This document shows, piece after piece, positions 35,350 to 45,580 of a DNA stretch of 64,000 nt (positions are counted from its first letter, which is position 1; every line of letters begins with the position of its first letter). The notes under the pieces are model-generated. The model made no database searches and was not told the DNA's origin. It worked only from the letters and a program-made list of their open reading frames with translations. The stretch is from Bacteroides sp. (GTDB lineage: Bacteria > Bacteroidota > Bacteroidia > Bacteroidales > Muribaculaceae): positions 1 to 64,000 of the forward strand of contig JAAVCK010000027.1 in assembly GCA_014802325.1 (NCBI GenBank), in the 5' to 3' direction. The translations under genes and the position numbers were made by a program.

Positions 35350-36543
35350 ATGAACGAAATGTTTGAACTCACCATAACCCCCGCACTGATAGCCCTGTAT
35401 TCGGTGGCATTTGTTTGTGCGATATATCTTATATTCGGAATGCGTCGGTATGCAGCATCGGTCGCGCGGAAAGCGGCTGCTGACACCGCTAAAACTGAAA
35501 CTGACAGTGACAGCGAAATGCCCGGAGTATCGGTAATAGTGTATTCCAATGAAGACGCTTGGAATCTCGAATCGTTTCTGCGGTCAATTCTGGCTCAGAA
35601 TTACCGGGGACAGATGGAAGTGATAGTGGTCAATGACGGTGCGGCTGCCACCACTGAAGCTGTGGTAGGTCGGCTTGAGGAAGAATATCCCAACCTCTAT
35701 ATGACATTCACACCCACTGCTTCGAGGAATCTCAGCCGCAAGAAACTCGCCATAACACTTGGCATCAAGGCCGCGCGATATGAAGTGGTACTTCTTACTC
35801 AGGGCAACTGCCGCATCACATCGGCCGACTGGCTTAGCTCTATGATGCGACACTTCAACAGCGGCAAGGAAGTAGTGGTGGGATTTGCCCATATCGTTCC
35901 TTCTGACGATGCCGATCATACCTTCGGTGAAGGGGTGCGCAGCTTTGACTCGCTCTATACAGCAATTAAGTATCTGTCATGGGCCATAGCAGGGCGTCCC
36001 TACCGTGGAAATTCATATAATCTGGCTTACCGTCGCAGCTTGTTTTTCAAAAACAAAGGATTCTCTCGTTCGCTTAATCTCAAGTATGGCGACGACGATA
36101 TATTCCTTAGCGAGATTGCCGATGGTGACAATACGGCTGTAGAACTCTCGTCGGATTCGATAGTATCCGTAATCGAGCAACATCCGGCAAAAGCTCATGC
36201 TGATGACAAGCGCCAGCACGATTTCACGAAAAAATACTTGCGCAGATCTGCCGATTTCTTTTACGGCACTTCGCTGTGGACATGGTGGATATTTCTCGGT
36301 ACAGTGATAGCCGGCGGTATAATTGGTTATCCCGGTCTTATTCCCGCAATAGTTTCGGCTGTATTATTTCTGCTGACATCCATACTTTTGATGGTGGCAT
36401 TCAATAAAGCGAGCCGCAGGCTCTTTGGCTGTAGAATGCTATGGTCCCTACCGTTTATGCTGTTGTTCGAGCCTATTTATAATATGTGGTATCGAATCGG
36501 CAGCGGACGTAACCGCAGCAAAAATCTCACTTCGGGTATATGA
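35350..36543 (+). CDS. Family 2 glycosyltransferase, membrane-bound
   Basis: A 397-residue GT-A enzyme with an N-terminal membrane segment (about residues 9-29), a family 2 catalytic domain (VSVIVYSNEDAWNLESFL, VIVVNDGAAATTEAVV with the nucleotide-binding Asp, LLTQGNCRITSADWLSSM) and two or three C-terminal membrane spans (about 315-370). The usual DxD appears as GDDDIFLSE. It should transfer sugar from an activated donor to lipid or polysaccharide. Its end overlaps folB by 4 bases. Confidence 0.88.
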   Translation: MNEMFELTITPALIALYSVAFVCAIYLIFGMRRYAASVARKAAADTAKTETDSDSEMPGVSVIVYSNEDAWNLESFLRSILAQNYRGQMEVIVVNDGAAATTEAVVGRLEEEYPNLYMTFTPTASRNLSRKKLAITLGIKAARYEVVLLTQGNCRITSADWLSSMMRHFNSGKEVVVGFAHIVPSDDADHTFGEGVRSFDSLYTAIKYLSWAIAGRPYRGNSYNLAYRRSLFFKNKGFSRSLNLKYGDDDIFLSEIADGDNTAVELSSDSIVSVIEQHPAKAHADDKRQHDFTKKYLRRSADFFYGTSLWTWWIFLGTVIAGGIIGYPGLIPAIVSAVLFLLTSILLMVAFNKASRRLFGCRMLWSLPFMLLFEPIYNMWYRIGSGRNRSKNLTSGI

Positions 36544-36893
36544 AATGCACCGTAGAAGTCAACGGGCTGAAGATTCACGCCTTTCACGGCGCGCTGCCTG
36601 AAGAGCGCATAACCGGAAATCTTTATTCGGTAGACCTTTCGGTGCAATATCCTTTTGAGAAGGCATTGCTGACCGACAATCTCGATGATACTGTCAATTA
36701 TGCCCGTCTGTGCGAGATAATCACCACTGAGATGCTCGTGCCGTCGGTGTTGCTCGAACATGTGGCAGGTCGCATCATAACCGCTGTCAATAAGGATTTC
36801 CCGTTATGCAGCGGTGGAAAGATTCGCATAGCCAAGACCGTTCCGCCAATATGTGCAGTAATGGACAGCTGTGCCGTAAGTATCGAATGGTAA
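36540..36893 (+). CDS. folB: Dihydroneopterin aldolase FolB
   Basis: A 117-residue enzyme of folate synthesis that cleaves dihydroneopterin to hydroxymethyl-dihydropterin. The fold signature is visible: GLKIHAFHGALPEERITGNLYSVDLS is the N-terminal strand-turn-strand, with Glu in PEER, then DTVNYARLCEIIT and LLEHVAGRII (with the catalytic-site Lys region further on, GGKIRIAKTVPP). Length is normal. It is coupled to the glycosyltransferase gene by an ATGA overlap; no other folate gene is beside it. Confidence 0.93.
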   Translation: MKCTVEVNGLKIHAFHGALPEERITGNLYSVDLSVQYPFEKALLTDNLDDTVNYARLCEIITTEMLVPSVLLEHVAGRIITAVNKDFPLCSGGKIRIAKTVPPICAVMDSCAVSIEW

Positions 36894-36917
36894 TAACTAA
36901 TCTCTGATTTTATAATA

Positions 36918-38159
36918 ATGAAACATAATGTCACTCCCATACTTCTGCTCACCGGCTATCTGGGAAGCGGAAAAACCACTCTTGTAAATCACATTCTCAC
37001 CAATGAGCGAGGCATAAAGTTTGCCGTCATCGTCAACGATATCGGTGAGGTAAATATCGATGCATCGCTTATACAGAAGGGGGGTATCGTCGACTCTAAA
37101 GACGATAGCCTCATGGCCCTGACCAACGGCTGTATATGCTGCACTCTAAAGATGGATCTCGTAAAGCAGATCGAGGATATTCTCAAGCTCGATCGCTTTG
37201 ATTATATAGTGATCGAAGCCAGCGGCATTTGCGAACCTGCTCCTATAGCGCAGACTATTTGCTCAATACCTAATCTGGGTGAGGGTTACAAAAAATTCGG
37301 TCTGCCCGTTCTCGATTGCATCGTGACAGTTGTTGATGCACTGCGCATGCGCGACGAGTTTGGTTCCGGAAAAGCTCTGACCTCAGATAATATCGATGAA
37401 GAAGACATAGAGAATCTTCTTATCCAGCAGATCGAATTCTGCAATATAATTGTGCTCAATAAAGTATCGGAAGTCACCGCTGCCGAGAAACATGATATTA
37501 TCAATGTGATACGAGCTCTTCAGCCTAAAGCTAAAATAATTGAAACGGACTATGCCGGCGTGGCTCTCGAAGAAATTATCAATACCAAGGCATTTGATTT
37601 TGAGAAAGTGGCCACATCTGCTACATGGGTTCGTGAGATAGAAGGTCTTGATCATGACGAAGAAGAGCATGAGCATGACCATGAGCATGAGCACCACCAT
37701 GATCATGACGATGATCATAGCGACTGTGATCATGAGCATGGTGTGTGCCATCACCATCACCACCATCATCACCATGGCGAAGGTGAGGCCGAAGAATATG
37801 GTATAGGCAGTTTTGTATATTTCCGCCGCAAGGCATTTGACCTGAACAAGTTCGACTATTTCGCAGCATCGCAGTGGCCCGACAATGTTATCCGCTCTAA
37901 AGGCGTATGCTATTTCAGCAGCAATCCTGACATGAGCTATCTTTTTGAGCAGGCCGGACGTCAGAAGTCGCTTAAAGAAGCTGGCCTGTGGTTTGCCACA
38001 GCTCCCGAAGAAGAACTCATGGCCATGATGCAGCAAGATCCCTCGATCATGAAAGACTGGGATGAGACTTACGGCGACCGTATGATTAAGATCGTATTCA
38101 TTGGCCGCAATCTCGATAAAGAAAAGATTACCGCTCAGCTTGACGCCTGTCTTGAATAA
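36918..38159 (+). CDS. CobW/COG0523 GTPase with histidine-rich metal-binding loop
   Basis: A 413-residue G3E-family GTPase. It has the P-loop GYLGSGKTTL (about 13-22), the CICC metal-binding motif in NGCICCTLKMD (about 73), the NKVSE base-recognition motif (about 181) and a C-terminal CobW_C domain (about 290-400). Between the domains lies a run rich in His, Asp and Glu (residues about 244-290; over 25 His) ending in nine consecutive His. Such proteins deliver zinc or another metal to client enzymes when metal is scarce. The neighbours give no client. Confidence 0.92.
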   Translation: MKHNVTPILLLTGYLGSGKTTLVNHILTNERGIKFAVIVNDIGEVNIDASLIQKGGIVDSKDDSLMALTNGCICCTLKMDLVKQIEDILKLDRFDYIVIEASGICEPAPIAQTICSIPNLGEGYKKFGLPVLDCIVTVVDALRMRDEFGSGKALTSDNIDEEDIENLLIQQIEFCNIIVLNKVSEVTAAEKHDIINVIRALQPKAKIIETDYAGVALEEIINTKAFDFEKVATSATWVREIEGLDHDEEEHEHDHEHEHHHDHDDDHSDCDHEHGVCHHHHHHHHHGEGEAEEYGIGSFVYFRRKAFDLNKFDYFAASQWPDNVIRSKGVCYFSSNPDMSYLFEQAGRQKSLKEAGLWFATAPEEELMAMMQQDPSIMKDWDETYGDRMIKIVFIGRNLDKEKITAQLDACLE

Positions 38160-38165
38160 TTAGGT

Positions 38166-39962
38166 ATGGGTGTAAGCTATCTCCAGGTTGAGAATCTTAC
38201 GAAAAGCTATGGTGACCGCATGCTTTTCGACTCCATCACTTTCGGTGTGGAAGAAGGTGATAAGATAGGCATTGTTGCCAAAAACGGCACAGGAAAATCC
38301 ACGCTACTGCGCATACTGTCGGGTGCTGAGGCTCCCGACAGTGGCAACGTGGTATTTCGCAATGATTTGCGGGTAGGATTTCTCGAACAGTTGCCTCAGT
38401 TTGAGCCGGGTTCTACTGTCAGTGAAGTGTGTCTTAACGCTATAAAAAACAATCCCGCTCATCAGACCGAGGATCAGTGGACGCTCTCTGAACGAGTAAA
38501 TACCATGCTTTCAAGTATGGGCTTGCATAATCCTGACGAAAAAGTTGACCATCTGTCGGGCGGCCAGCTTAAACGCGTGGCTTTGGCCCGAGTTTTGCTG
38601 AGCGACCCTCAGCTGCTTATTCTCGACGAGCCCACCAACCATCTGGATATTACTACGGTGGAATGGCTTGAAAATTTCCTCTCACGCTCACGCATGACAT
38701 TGCTCATGGTCACTCATGACCGGTATTTCCTCGATCGAGTGTGCAATAAGATCATCGAAATCGACATGCAGAGCATCTTCACCTATACAGGCAACTATGA
38801 TTATTATCTGAAAAAGCGACAGGAAAGGATAGAGGCGCTTCAGGGTGAGCTGGTAAAGGTGAAAAACACTCTGCGCCGCGAGCAGGAGTGGATGAGCCGA
38901 CAGCCGCAGGCACGTGCCGGAAAGGCGCGTTTCCGCATCAACGCTTACTATGATCTGAAACAGCGCGCATCAGTAAGATACGACGAAAAATCCATTGATC
39001 CCAATGATGTAAAGTCGTCATATATAGGCTCAAAGATTTTTGAAGCCAAGAATATCTGCAAGCGATTCGGCGACAAAGTAATCCTTGATGATTTCACCTA
39101 TACCTTCGCCCGCTACGAGAAGGTTGGAATAATAGGCGAAAACGGCGTGGGAAAATCTACATTTATCAAGATGCTGCAAGGTCTCGTGGCGCAGGACTCC
39201 GGCGAATGGAATGTAGGCGAGACCGTAAGATTCGGCTACTACTCTCAGGACGGTCTTGACCTCCCTCCGGGCAAGAAAGTGATCGACGCCATAACTGACA
39301 TCACAGAGGATGTGGTGCTTGAAGACGGAGTCAGATTCACTCCCATGCAATTCCTCAGCCGATTTCTGTTCTCTCCCGCCGACCAACAGAAATATATCTC
39401 CACTCTTAGTGGAGGTGAGATGCGCCGTCTGCATCTTGCAGCCACGCTCATCACACGGCCTAATTTCCTTATACTTGACGAGCCTACCAACGATCTCGAC
39501 ATAGTGACACTCGCCATACTTGAAGATTATCTGAAAAATTTCAAGGGATGCGCGATTATAATATCTCATGACCGCTTCTTTCTTGATTCGATAGTCGATC
39601 ATCTCTTTGTGATGGAAGGTGATGGCGTGATAAAGGATTTCCCGGGTAACTATACGGAATACCGCGAATTTATCAAGGAGCAGCGGAAAGCGGAGGCTGC
39701 TCAGACTAAACCCGCCCGTCCGTCCGCTGCCGCCACATCCAAGCCGCGAAAAGAGAAAATGTCGTTTAAAGAGCTTAAGGAATTTGAGCGTCTGACCTCT
39801 GAGATAGATGAGCTTAACGAGGAGAAAAAACGTCTCGACGATATTTTTGCGAGTGGCGAAACTATAGATGATGTCGCGGAAATGGCTCGAAGATATGAAG
39901 AGATAAAAGCCGAACTCGACGAAAAAGAGATGCGCTGGCTCGAACTTTCGGAAAAACAATAA
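38166..39962 (+). CDS. ABC-F family ATPase, Uup-like
   Basis: A 598-residue soluble protein with two ABC ATPase domains (AKNGTGKSTLLRIL, LSGGQLKRVALAR, LLILDEPTNHLD; then [38 protein letters not shown]) joined by a linker and ending in a charged coiled-coil of about 80 residues (ERLTSEIDELNEEKKRLDD) like the Uup C-terminal DNA-binding region. ABC-F proteins act on the ribosome; Uup also affects transposon excision. It follows the CobW gene by 6 bases and precedes rsmG by 8 bases. Confidence 0.9.
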   Translation: MGVSYLQVENLTKSYGDRMLFDSITFGVEEGDKIGIVAKNGTGKSTLLRILSGAEAPDSGNVVFRNDLRVGFLEQLPQFEPGSTVSEVCLNAIKNNPAHQTEDQWTLSERVNTMLSSMGLHNPDEKVDHLSGGQLKRVALARVLLSDPQLLILDEPTNHLDITTVEWLENFLSRSRMTLLMVTHDRYFLDRVCNKIIEIDMQSIFTYTGNYDYYLKKRQERIEALQGELVKVKNTLRREQEWMSRQPQARAGKARFRINAYYDLKQRASVRYDEKSIDPNDVKSSYIGSKIFEAKNICKRFGDKVILDDFTYTFARYEKVGIIGENGVGKSTFIKMLQGLVAQDSGEWNVGETVRFGYYSQDGLDLPPGKKVIDAITDITEDVVLEDGVRFTPMQFLSRFLFSPADQQKYISTLSGGEMRRLHLAATLITRPNFLILDEPTNDLDIVTLAILEDYLKNFKGCAIIISHDRFFLDSIVDHLFVMEGDGVIKDFPGNYTEYREFIKEQRKAEAAQTKPARPSAAATSKPRKEKMSFKELKEFERLTSEIDELNEEKKRLDDIFASGETIDDVAEMARRYEEIKAELDEKEMRWLELSEKQ

Positions 39963-39970
39963 CCCGACTT

Positions 39971-40587
39971 ATGGAAGAACTTCTTAAATATTTCCCTGAA
40001 CTTTCACAGACTCAGCAGGTGCAGTTTGCAGCCATCGGACAATTATATACCGAGTGGAATGAAAAAATCAATGTAATATCGCGTAAGGATATACAGAATC
40101 TATATCTGCACCATATAGTGCATTCTCTTGCGATTGCGAAATTCATGACTCCGGTAGCCGGGACTACATTTATGGATCTCGGTACAGGAGGTGGATTTCC
40201 AGGTATTCCACTTGCCATCATCTGGTCTGACTGCCATTTCCACCTTATCGACCGAATTGGTAAGAAGGTAAATGTAGCGCGTTCGATTGCCGAGGAAATA
40301 GGGCTTACAAACGTGACCTTTCAGCACGGCGACTCGGGCGAATGTCATGAGCGATTTGATTATGTGGTATCGCGAGCCGTGATGCAACTCGATCAGCTCG
40401 TAAAACTTTCGGTAAAGAATATTTCAAAAGTATCACGCAACACTTTCCCCAACGGACTTGTTTGTCTTAAAGGCGGAGATCTCCGCCCTGAACTCGGTAG
40501 GGTGAAGCGACCCATGATAGAGGTGCCGCTCACCGACTGGTTTCAGGAAGACTATTTCAAAGAAAAGGAACTTGTATACGTTGAATT

Positions 40588-40591
<4 letters not shown>
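39971..40591 (+). CDS. rsmG: 16S rRNA (guanine527-N7)-methyltransferase RsmG
   Basis: A 206-residue class I methyltransferase that adds the N7 methyl on G527 (E. coli numbering), near the streptomycin site; loss gives low-level streptomycin resistance. Visible are VISRKDIQNLYLHHIVHSL (about 35-53), the SAM-binding GTGGGFPGIPLAI (about 71-83), DRIGKKV and SRAVMQLDQLV. The stop overlaps the start of the metallo-hydrolase gene (ATGA). Confidence 0.96.
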
Positions 40592-42845
<2,254 letters not shown>

Positions 42846-42877
42846 TTATGTACGGTGATTATTTCTTTTTGAGGGTG

Positions 42878-42885
42878 CAAAGTTA
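42878..42885 (-). promoter_or_regulatory. Promoter box of the YbiT-like ABC-F gene
   Basis: TAACTTTG on the minus strand, 45 bases before the ATG. It is 21 bases from the plus-strand NUDIX box at 42907, so the two promoters are back to back. Confidence 0.6.
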
Positions 42886-42906
42886 ACTATTTTTGTTGAA
42901 TTTATC

Positions 42907-42914
42907 TATCTTTG
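42907..42914 (+). promoter_or_regulatory. Promoter box of the first NUDIX gene, short leader
   Basis: TATCTTTG on the plus strand ends 9 bases before the ATG at 42924, so the leader is at most a few bases. Confidence 0.6.
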
Positions 42915-42923
42915 CAGACAATT

Positions 42924-43481
42924 ATGGAAAAGGAAATCAAAAAATGGAAGATACTCTCAAGCGAGTATCTCGTATCACGGCCTTGGCTTACCGCCAGGCG
43001 CGACACGGTGGAATATCCCGACGGAAGGATCAACGACGAGTATTATGTGCTCGAATATCCTACGTGGGTCAATGTGATAGCACGCCGCAAAGACGGAAAG
43101 TTTGTTATGGTAGAACAGTACCGTCACGGGCTCGGCGAAGTGCTTGTAGAGCTGTGTGCCGGCGTGGCTGAGAAAGGGGAGAGCCCCGAGGAAGCGGCCC
43201 GCAGGGAACTGCTTGAAGAGACCGGCTACGGCAACGGTCGGTGGTCGCTGCTTACGGTACTGTCGGCCAATCCCGGTTCGCAAAACAATCTGTCGTACAG
43301 CTTTCTCGCAGAAGATGTACGACAGATTTCTTCCGAGCAGCATCTCGATGCGACTGAAGACCTCAATATCCGTATAGTCACGGCCGAGCAATTGTATGAG
43401 ATGCTCGAAACCGACAGCGTACGTCAGTCGCTGATGGCGGCTCCGTTATGGAAATATTTTGCTACACGTAATTGTAAATAA
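42924..43481 (+). CDS. NUDIX hydrolase (ADP-ribose pyrophosphatase-like)
   Basis: A 185-residue NUDIX enzyme. The box GVAEKGESPEEAARRELLEE (about residues 80-99) followed by TGY matches Gx5Ex7REUxEExGU, preceded by VEQYRHGLGEVLVELCAG, typical of ADP-ribose or sugar-nucleotide pyrophosphatases. The start at 42924 (MEKEIKKWKI) is preferred over upstream in-frame codons because a promoter box ends 9 bases before it. It lies 3 bases before a K+/H+ antiporter gene, so the two are probably co-transcribed. Confidence 0.93.
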   Translation: MEKEIKKWKILSSEYLVSRPWLTARRDTVEYPDGRINDEYYVLEYPTWVNVIARRKDGKFVMVEQYRHGLGEVLVELCAGVAEKGESPEEAARRELLEETGYGNGRWSLLTVLSANPGSQNNLSYSFLAEDVRQISSEQHLDATEDLNIRIVTAEQLYEMLETDSVRQSLMAAPLWKYFATRNCK

Positions 43482-43484
43482 GAC

Positions 43485-44969
43485 ATGGAAATCACCCCGG
43501 GTAATATAATGCTTGTGCTGGCAGCTCTGCTGTTTCTCAGCGTGATCGTGGGTAAGGCCGGAAGTAAATACGGTATGCCGGCGCTGCTGCTGTTTCTCGG
43601 TGTCGGCATGCTTGCAGGGCAGGATGGATTCGGATTGCAATTCGATAATGCTGCCATTGCCGAGTTTATAGGCATGTTCTCGCTTTGCATTATCTTGTTT
43701 TCGGGTGGTCTTGATACTGATTTCAGAGAGATTCGTCCGGTGCTCGGGCCCGGTATAGTGCTTGCGACTGTCGGAGTGCTCATTACAACGGCGGTGACGG
43801 GTATATTTATTCACGAAATCATGTCATGGCTGCTCCCCGATTATGGCTTCGGATGGATTGAGTCGTTACTTCTTGCTTCTATTATGTCGTCGACGGATTC
43901 GGCATCTGTTTTCTCGATTTTAAACTCGTCGGGTATCGGACTGAAAGAGCGGCTTAAACCGACTCTTGAGCTGGAAAGTGGCTCGAACGACCCTATGGCA
44001 TACCTGCTTGTGATACTCTTTATCTCGATTCTCGAATCAGGGGCTGATTTCAGCGGAGAGTTGCTTTGGGACTCATCTCTGAAGTTTCTTCTCCAGATGG
44101 CCGGCGGCGCAATAGGAGGTGTGGTGATAGGATATCTGACGGTACGAGTAGTCAACGCGTTCAATTCCGCAAACGAGTTTTTCTATCCGATCATGGTGAT
44201 AGCATGCTGCTTTTTCGCTTTCACACTCACTAATCTGTGTGGGGGCAACAGCTACCTTGCCGTATATATTGCCGGTCTTGTAGTCGGTAACAAGAAGATA
44301 GCATTAAAACGCACCATCACCACGTTTCTCGGAGGATTTACATGGCTTGTTCAGATAGTTATGTTCCTCACTCTCGGGCTGCTTGTCAATCCCACCGAAC
44401 TTCTACATATAGTCATGCCGGCATGTCTCCTCGGTATGTTCATGATTCTGGTAGCACGCCCGATGGCCGTGTTTATCTCGCTCGCGCCGTTCAGAAACTT
44501 CTCTACACGCGCACGCATTTTCATTTCATGGGTTGGCCTTCGTGGAGCGGTGCCGATTATCTTTGCCACATATGCACTGATGTCCCCTGACGTAGAGCAT
44601 GCCCGCTTCATGTTCAATATCGTATTTTTCATCACCATACTGTCACTGCTCATTCAAGGTACTACCGTAAATTCTATGGCAGGATGGCTTGATCTTACCA
44701 CCCGTCCGAAGGAGAAGAAATTTAATATCGACCTGCCCGATGAGATAAAAGCTTCGATGCAGGAAATGACTGTTAGCGGTATCCTTCTGGCCGAGGGACA
44801 TACGCTAAAAGAGATAGACCTTCCGCCCGACACGCTCGTCATATTCATCAAGCGTGGTGACGATTATCTCATTCCTACCGGCGATACCCGACTGTATCTC
44901 AACGACACGTTGCTCATAATATCCCGCCATGAAAAGCGGCTGCGTGAACTGGTGAAAAATATGCGATAA
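43485..44969 (+). CDS. Potassium/proton antiporter, NhaP2/CvrA type
   Basis: A 494-residue inner-membrane protein with about 12 spans in the first 390 residues (cation:proton antiporter 1 family; LFSGGLDTDFREIRPVLGPG and SSTDSASVFSILNSSGIGL are the exchange-site regions) and a soluble TrkA-C regulatory domain at the end (about 410-494, HTLKEIDLPPDTLVIFIKRG). NhaP2-like proteins expel K+ to protect against osmotic and alkaline stress. It sits between two NUDIX genes on the same strand. Confidence 0.88.
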   Translation: MEITPGNIMLVLAALLFLSVIVGKAGSKYGMPALLLFLGVGMLAGQDGFGLQFDNAAIAEFIGMFSLCIILFSGGLDTDFREIRPVLGPGIVLATVGVLITTAVTGIFIHEIMSWLLPDYGFGWIESLLLASIMSSTDSASVFSILNSSGIGLKERLKPTLELESGSNDPMAYLLVILFISILESGADFSGELLWDSSLKFLLQMAGGAIGGVVIGYLTVRVVNAFNSANEFFYPIMVIACCFFAFTLTNLCGGNSYLAVYIAGLVVGNKKIALKRTITTFLGGFTWLVQIVMFLTLGLLVNPTELLHIVMPACLLGMFMILVARPMAVFISLAPFRNFSTRARIFISWVGLRGAVPIIFATYALMSPDVEHARFMFNIVFFITILSLLIQGTTVNSMAGWLDLTTRPKEKKFNIDLPDEIKASMQEMTVSGILLAEGHTLKEIDLPPDTLVIFIKRGDDYLIPTGDTRLYLNDTLLIISRHEKRLRELVKNMR

Positions 44970-44987
44970 ATATAAATCTGATAGACT

Positions 44988-45497
44988 ATGCGCGATAATA
45001 GCAACGAACTCTTTCCGATAGTATCACCCGACGGAATGGTGATAGGGTCAGCCACTCGCGGTGAATGCCATTCCGGCAGCAAACTCCTTCATCCGGTGGT
45101 CCACATCCATGTATTCGATTCTGACGGTCGACTGTTTCTGCAGAAGCGTCCGGAGTGGAAAGATATTCAACCCGGCAAGTGGGATACGTCGGTAGGTGGC
45201 CATGTGGATTATGGCGAAACTATAGCTGATGCAGCTCTCAGAGAGACTCGTGAGGAACTGTCGATAACAAACGGCGACTTCAAATATCTCGACCGCTACG
45301 TTTTTGAATCGGACCGTGAGAAGGAGCTGATCAACGCTTTCCGACTCATGGTGGAGTCACCTGATGCGATTAAGCCCTCGGCTGAACTTGATGGTGGTCG
45401 CTTCTGGGAAATCGAAGAGATTAAAAGTTCACTGGGAAAAGGTATATTTACCCCTAATTTTGAATCGGAATTTATCCGGCTGGGCTTGGGCGAATAA
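44988..45497 (+). CDS. NUDIX hydrolase, YfcD-like
   Basis: A 169-residue NUDIX protein. The box GHVDYGETIADAALRETREE (about residues 73-92) then LSI fits Gx5Ex7REUxEE, and the flanking LHPVVHIHVFDSDGRLFLQK resembles the isopentenyl-diphosphate-isomerase-like subgroup (YfcD). Substrate unknown. It starts 18 bases after the antiporter gene and ends at a strong terminator. Confidence 0.9.
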   Translation: MRDNSNELFPIVSPDGMVIGSATRGECHSGSKLLHPVVHIHVFDSDGRLFLQKRPEWKDIQPGKWDTSVGGHVDYGETIADAALRETREELSITNGDFKYLDRYVFESDREKELINAFRLMVESPDAIKPSAELDGGRFWEIEEIKSSLGKGIFTPNFESEFIRLGLGE

Positions 45498-45523
45498 ACA
45501 TCCCGCAGGTGCTTATACAATGA

Positions 45524-45557
45524 GAGGCTGCTTCGTCGATAGAAGCAGCCTCCTTTT
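45524..45557 (+). terminator. Terminator between the NUDIX gene and the EF-G paralogue
   Basis: GAGGCTGCTTC pairs perfectly with GAAGCAGCCTC around a 7-base loop, followed by CTTTTATAG. It serves the plus-strand NUDIX gene and may also act for the convergent EF-G gene. Confidence 0.85.
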
Positions 45558-45580
45558 ATAGTTATGAACGTGGAAAAATG

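Noticed and set aside
37383-38036. Long antisense reading frames opposite the CobW gene
   Set aside because: They are mirror images of the His-rich codons (CAT/CAC read as ATG/GTG); no start context or family pattern.
39030-39959. 309-codon minus-strand frame opposite the Uup-like gene
   Set aside because: Antisense shadow of a strongly conserved ABC-F gene; composition follows the sense codons.
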